64,000 bases of DNA from Symbiodinium natans (lineage: Eukaryota > Sar > Dinophyceae > Suessiales > Symbiodiniaceae). The DNA lies in the NCBI GenBank assembly GCA_905221605.1, contig CAJNDS010002074.1:1-64000 (forward strand), written 5' to 3'. The translations under genes and the position numbers were made by a program. Positions 63,893-64,000 of the stretch are shown one piece after another; position 1 is the stretch's first letter, and the number at the start of each line of letters is the position of its first letter. The notes beneath the pieces were generated by a model. The model did not search any database and was not told the origin of the DNA. It saw nothing but the letters and a program-made list of their open reading frames with translations.

Positions 63893-63939
63893 TTTGCTCA
63901 AGAACCCCAAAAGAAAAAATAGGGGGGTTCTTAAGCAAG
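63893..63939. mobile_element. Family E inverted-repeat remnant
   Basis: TTGCTCAAGAACCCC faces GGGGGGTTCTTAAGCAA around a short A-rich core, the same ends as the intron element at 36203-36287 but internally deleted. Confidence 0.6.
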
Positions 63940-64000
63940 CAGTTCTGTTAGTCTCTAGGTCTCTTCTGTAAGTCTTGTGTGGCTGGCGCGGTGTATCATG

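Overview
The window looks like nuclear DNA of a dinoflagellate, most likely a Symbiodiniaceae or other Suessiales relative. The evidence is about 28 internal blocks of the plant/dinoflagellate telomere repeat TTTAGGG, short exons separated by about 65-310 bp introns with GT, GC or GA donors, many short terminal-inverted-repeat elements that coincide with introns, an RCC1-type repeat protein and ubiquitin-like N-termini of a kind common in these algae, and very long simple repeats. No bacterial operon structure, tRNA, rRNA or CRISPR array was seen.

Every gene I can support lies on the minus strand, as expected for the long unidirectional gene blocks of dinoflagellates. Recognisable genes: a ubiquitin-like-domain protein (2.4-3.7 kb), a complete cytochrome P450 (8.0-9.7 kb), a membrane protein with Cys-flanked hydrophobic segments (11.0-13.5 kb), a ubiquitin-like plus nine-repeat RCC1-type protein (25.1-26.7 kb), a DUF1415 protein (30.6-31.2 kb), and the N-terminal half of protoporphyrinogen oxidase (32.6-33.7 kb). 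About twenty further exon groups have consistent reading phase across their introns but no recognised family.

Layout: 0-7 kb has an AT-rich left edge, one gene and low-complexity DNA; 7-21.5 kb is gene-rich; 22-24.5 kb is repeats (a long inverted repeat and poly-C repeats); 24.5-33.7 kb is the densest gene block; 34.7-35.5 kb is an 800 bp CA/CGCA microsatellite; 36-43 kb is sparse, with a CAG tract and a decayed telomere-like tract; 43.8-46.7 kb is an inverted-repeat-bounded block of hairpin satellite and direct repeats; 46.9-64 kb has small gene fragments mixed with many telomeric blocks and introners.

The main result concerns introns. At least fifteen introns consist of short elements with terminal inverted repeats (introners) from at least six sequence families. 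Removing them keeps the reading frame. Three family A copies carry an AGGT target duplication that supplies both splice sites. In four other genes the intron is itself made of TTTAGGG-type repeats: GT at the start, and the TTTAG of the last repeat as acceptor. All models are conceptual splices read by eye; no transcript or database search was available.
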